Of a stretch of DNA of 40,962 nucleotides, positions 40,240 to 40,962 are shown piece after piece; the first letter of the stretch is position 1, and every line of letters begins with the position of its first letter. Position numbers and translations under genes: made by a program. Under the pieces are notes generated by a model. The model was not told the DNA's origin. It made no database searches and saw nothing but the letters and a program-made list of their open reading frames with translations. Source of the stretch: Pedobacter rhizosphaerae (lineage in GTDB: Bacteria > Bacteroidota > Bacteroidia > Sphingobacteriales > Sphingobacteriaceae); assembly GCF_900111155.1 (NCBI RefSeq), contig NZ_FOGG01000042.1, forward strand, positions 1 through 40,962, read 5' to 3'.

Positions 40240-40962
40240 ATGTCAAAACTGGTGACTGACAACCCTGAATTACTGCTCTACCTGGAAGGCAAGTTGCACA
40301 TTACCGTCCTGGGCGGGATCAAACTGACCGGACTTGACCGGTTGAAAGTAACACTGAAACTGATCCGGACGGACGATAAAAGCAATGCCTTCCGCCATAA
40401 CCTTGACCTGTATAACAGTATGCAGACTGAGCAGCTAATAGAAAAGGCATCCGAGGCACTGGATATCAGCAGCAGTGAAACCAGCGCAGTGGTTAACAAC
40501 CTGATCACTGCTTTGGAAAACTACCGGTCGGAACGCCTGGAATCCATGAAGCCGAAACAACCGGAGAAAAGAACGTTAAGCGAGGCCGAGCGCAAAGCTG
40601 CCATCACTTTTCTGAAATCCCCGAACCTGTTAGGGCGCACCAAACAGGTCATTGCCGATAGCGGGCTGATCGGGGAAGAAAACAATAGCCTGATCGCTTA
40701 CCTGACCTATACGAGCCGTAAACGGCATACGCCTTTGCACCTGATGTGCCTGGGTGCCTCCGGCACCGGCAAGACCTGGCTTCAGGAGAAAGTATCAGAA
40801 CTGATGCCCGAGGAGGATAAACTGGAAATTACTTCACTGTCCAGCAATGCTTTTTATTACTTCGGCAGGGAAGAATTGAAACACAAGTTGTTATTGATCG
40901 AAGATCTGGACGGGGCGGAAAGCGTATTGTATCCCTTACGGGAGCTGCAAAGCAAGCGTAAG
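40240..40962 (+). CDS. Primase/AAA+-like mobile-element protein (partial, 3' end outside window)
   Basis: The ATG at 40240 opens a frame that runs to the window end (241 codons seen). Residues about 1-100 contain a conserved-looking domain (LYLEGKLHITVLGGIKLTGL, DRLKVTLKLIRTDDKS, NLDLYNSMQTEQLIEKA). From about 165 there is an ATPase domain: MCLGASGTGKTWLQEKV (Walker A GASGTGKT) and HKLLLIEDLDGAESVLY (Walker B-like). This layout is the one I know from DNA-primase-associated proteins of integrative elements, with the pattern FYYFGREELKHKLLLIEDLD. It is followed by RELQSKRK at the edge. The gene uses CTG, ACC, GGC and CGG codons much more than the genes to its left. Its full function needs the missing part. 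Confidence 0.7.
   Translation, partial: MSKLVTDNPELLLYLEGKLHITVLGGIKLTGLDRLKVTLKLIRTDDKSNAFRHNLDLYNSMQTEQLIEKASEALDISSSETSAVVNNLITALENYRSERLESMKPKQPEKRTLSEAERKAAITFLKSPNLLGRTKQVIADSGLIGEENNSLIAYLTYTSRKRHTPLHLMCLGASGTGKTWLQEKVSELMPEEDKLEITSLSSNAFYYFGREELKHKLLLIEDLDGAESVLYPLRELQSKRK

Noticed and set aside
40278..40508. Minus-strand 76-codon ORF opposite the primase-like gene
   Set aside because: The plus-strand frame is open to the window end, has Walker motifs and a good promoter. The minus frame is a shadow.
1..40962. CRISPR array
   Set aside because: Repeats in the window are either gene-internal, tandem with no spacers (11-bp), or inverted. No regular repeat-spacer pattern or cas gene was found.
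1..40962. tRNA or rRNA gene
   Set aside because: I saw no cloverleaf with a CCA end and no rRNA-like conserved stretches in the intergenic parts, though a dedicated covariance search was not possible.

Overview
The window looks like chromosome of a Sphingobacteriaceae-type Bacteroidota, most like Pedobacter. The reasons are moderately AT-rich DNA, start codons without strong Shine-Dalgarno sequences, TTG-N19-TAnnTTTG promoter elements, many small secreted proteins with signal peptides ending in AQ, and RHS proteins carrying Bacteroidota-specific domains (DUF6443-like, DUF5977-like). This placement is inference; no rRNA or tRNA gene is present.

Layout. (1) 1-2069: the 3' end of an RHS polymorphic-toxin gene, broken by two related ~57-bp insertions and a frameshift. 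It keeps a phospholipase-A2-like toxin tip and is followed by a lipoprotein gene (probable immunity). (2) 2070-3167: repeat-rich non-coding DNA with a 164-bp MITE-like element and an RHS stub. (3) 3168-11042: eight consecutive secreted, tail-fibre-like paralogues with variable N-termini and one constant C-terminal domain; one is frameshifted. (4) 11043-14233: minor-pseudopilin-like genes and a GspF-like platform gene, directly continuous with the array. (5) 14255-22062: an HTH regulator, then a two-gene RHS locus with a metallopeptidase-like tip and a putative immunity gene. (6) 22063-24433: debris made of an XRE-regulator remnant, a truncated gene, an RHS stub, inverted-repeat elements and one intact Bacteroidota family gene. 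(7) 24576-30620: the rest of the type II secretion/type IV pilus-like set (major pseudopilin, prepilin peptidase, GspE, GspD, GspL-like, GspM-like). (8) 30953-31705: a ninth tail-fibre-like paralogue. (9) 31839-39707: a second two-gene RHS locus with an M91-like metallopeptidase tip and a lipoprotein immunity candidate. (10) 39757-40962: an XRE regulator divergent from a primase/AAA+-like mobile-element gene that runs off the window.

How it fits together. Blocks 4 and 7 are complementary: neither has a full secretion machine, but together they supply nearly all core type II secretion parts. Block 4 is joined without a gap to the tail-fibre-like array, and block 7 is followed by another member of the same family. 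The most interesting reading is a Bacteroidota type II secretion-like apparatus dedicated to, or assembled with, a diversifying set of fibre proteins that have binding-type N-terminal modules (one pyocin-knob-like, one jelly-roll-like). The RHS loci appear to be separate toxin-immunity systems that have expanded, decayed and recombined around this machine.
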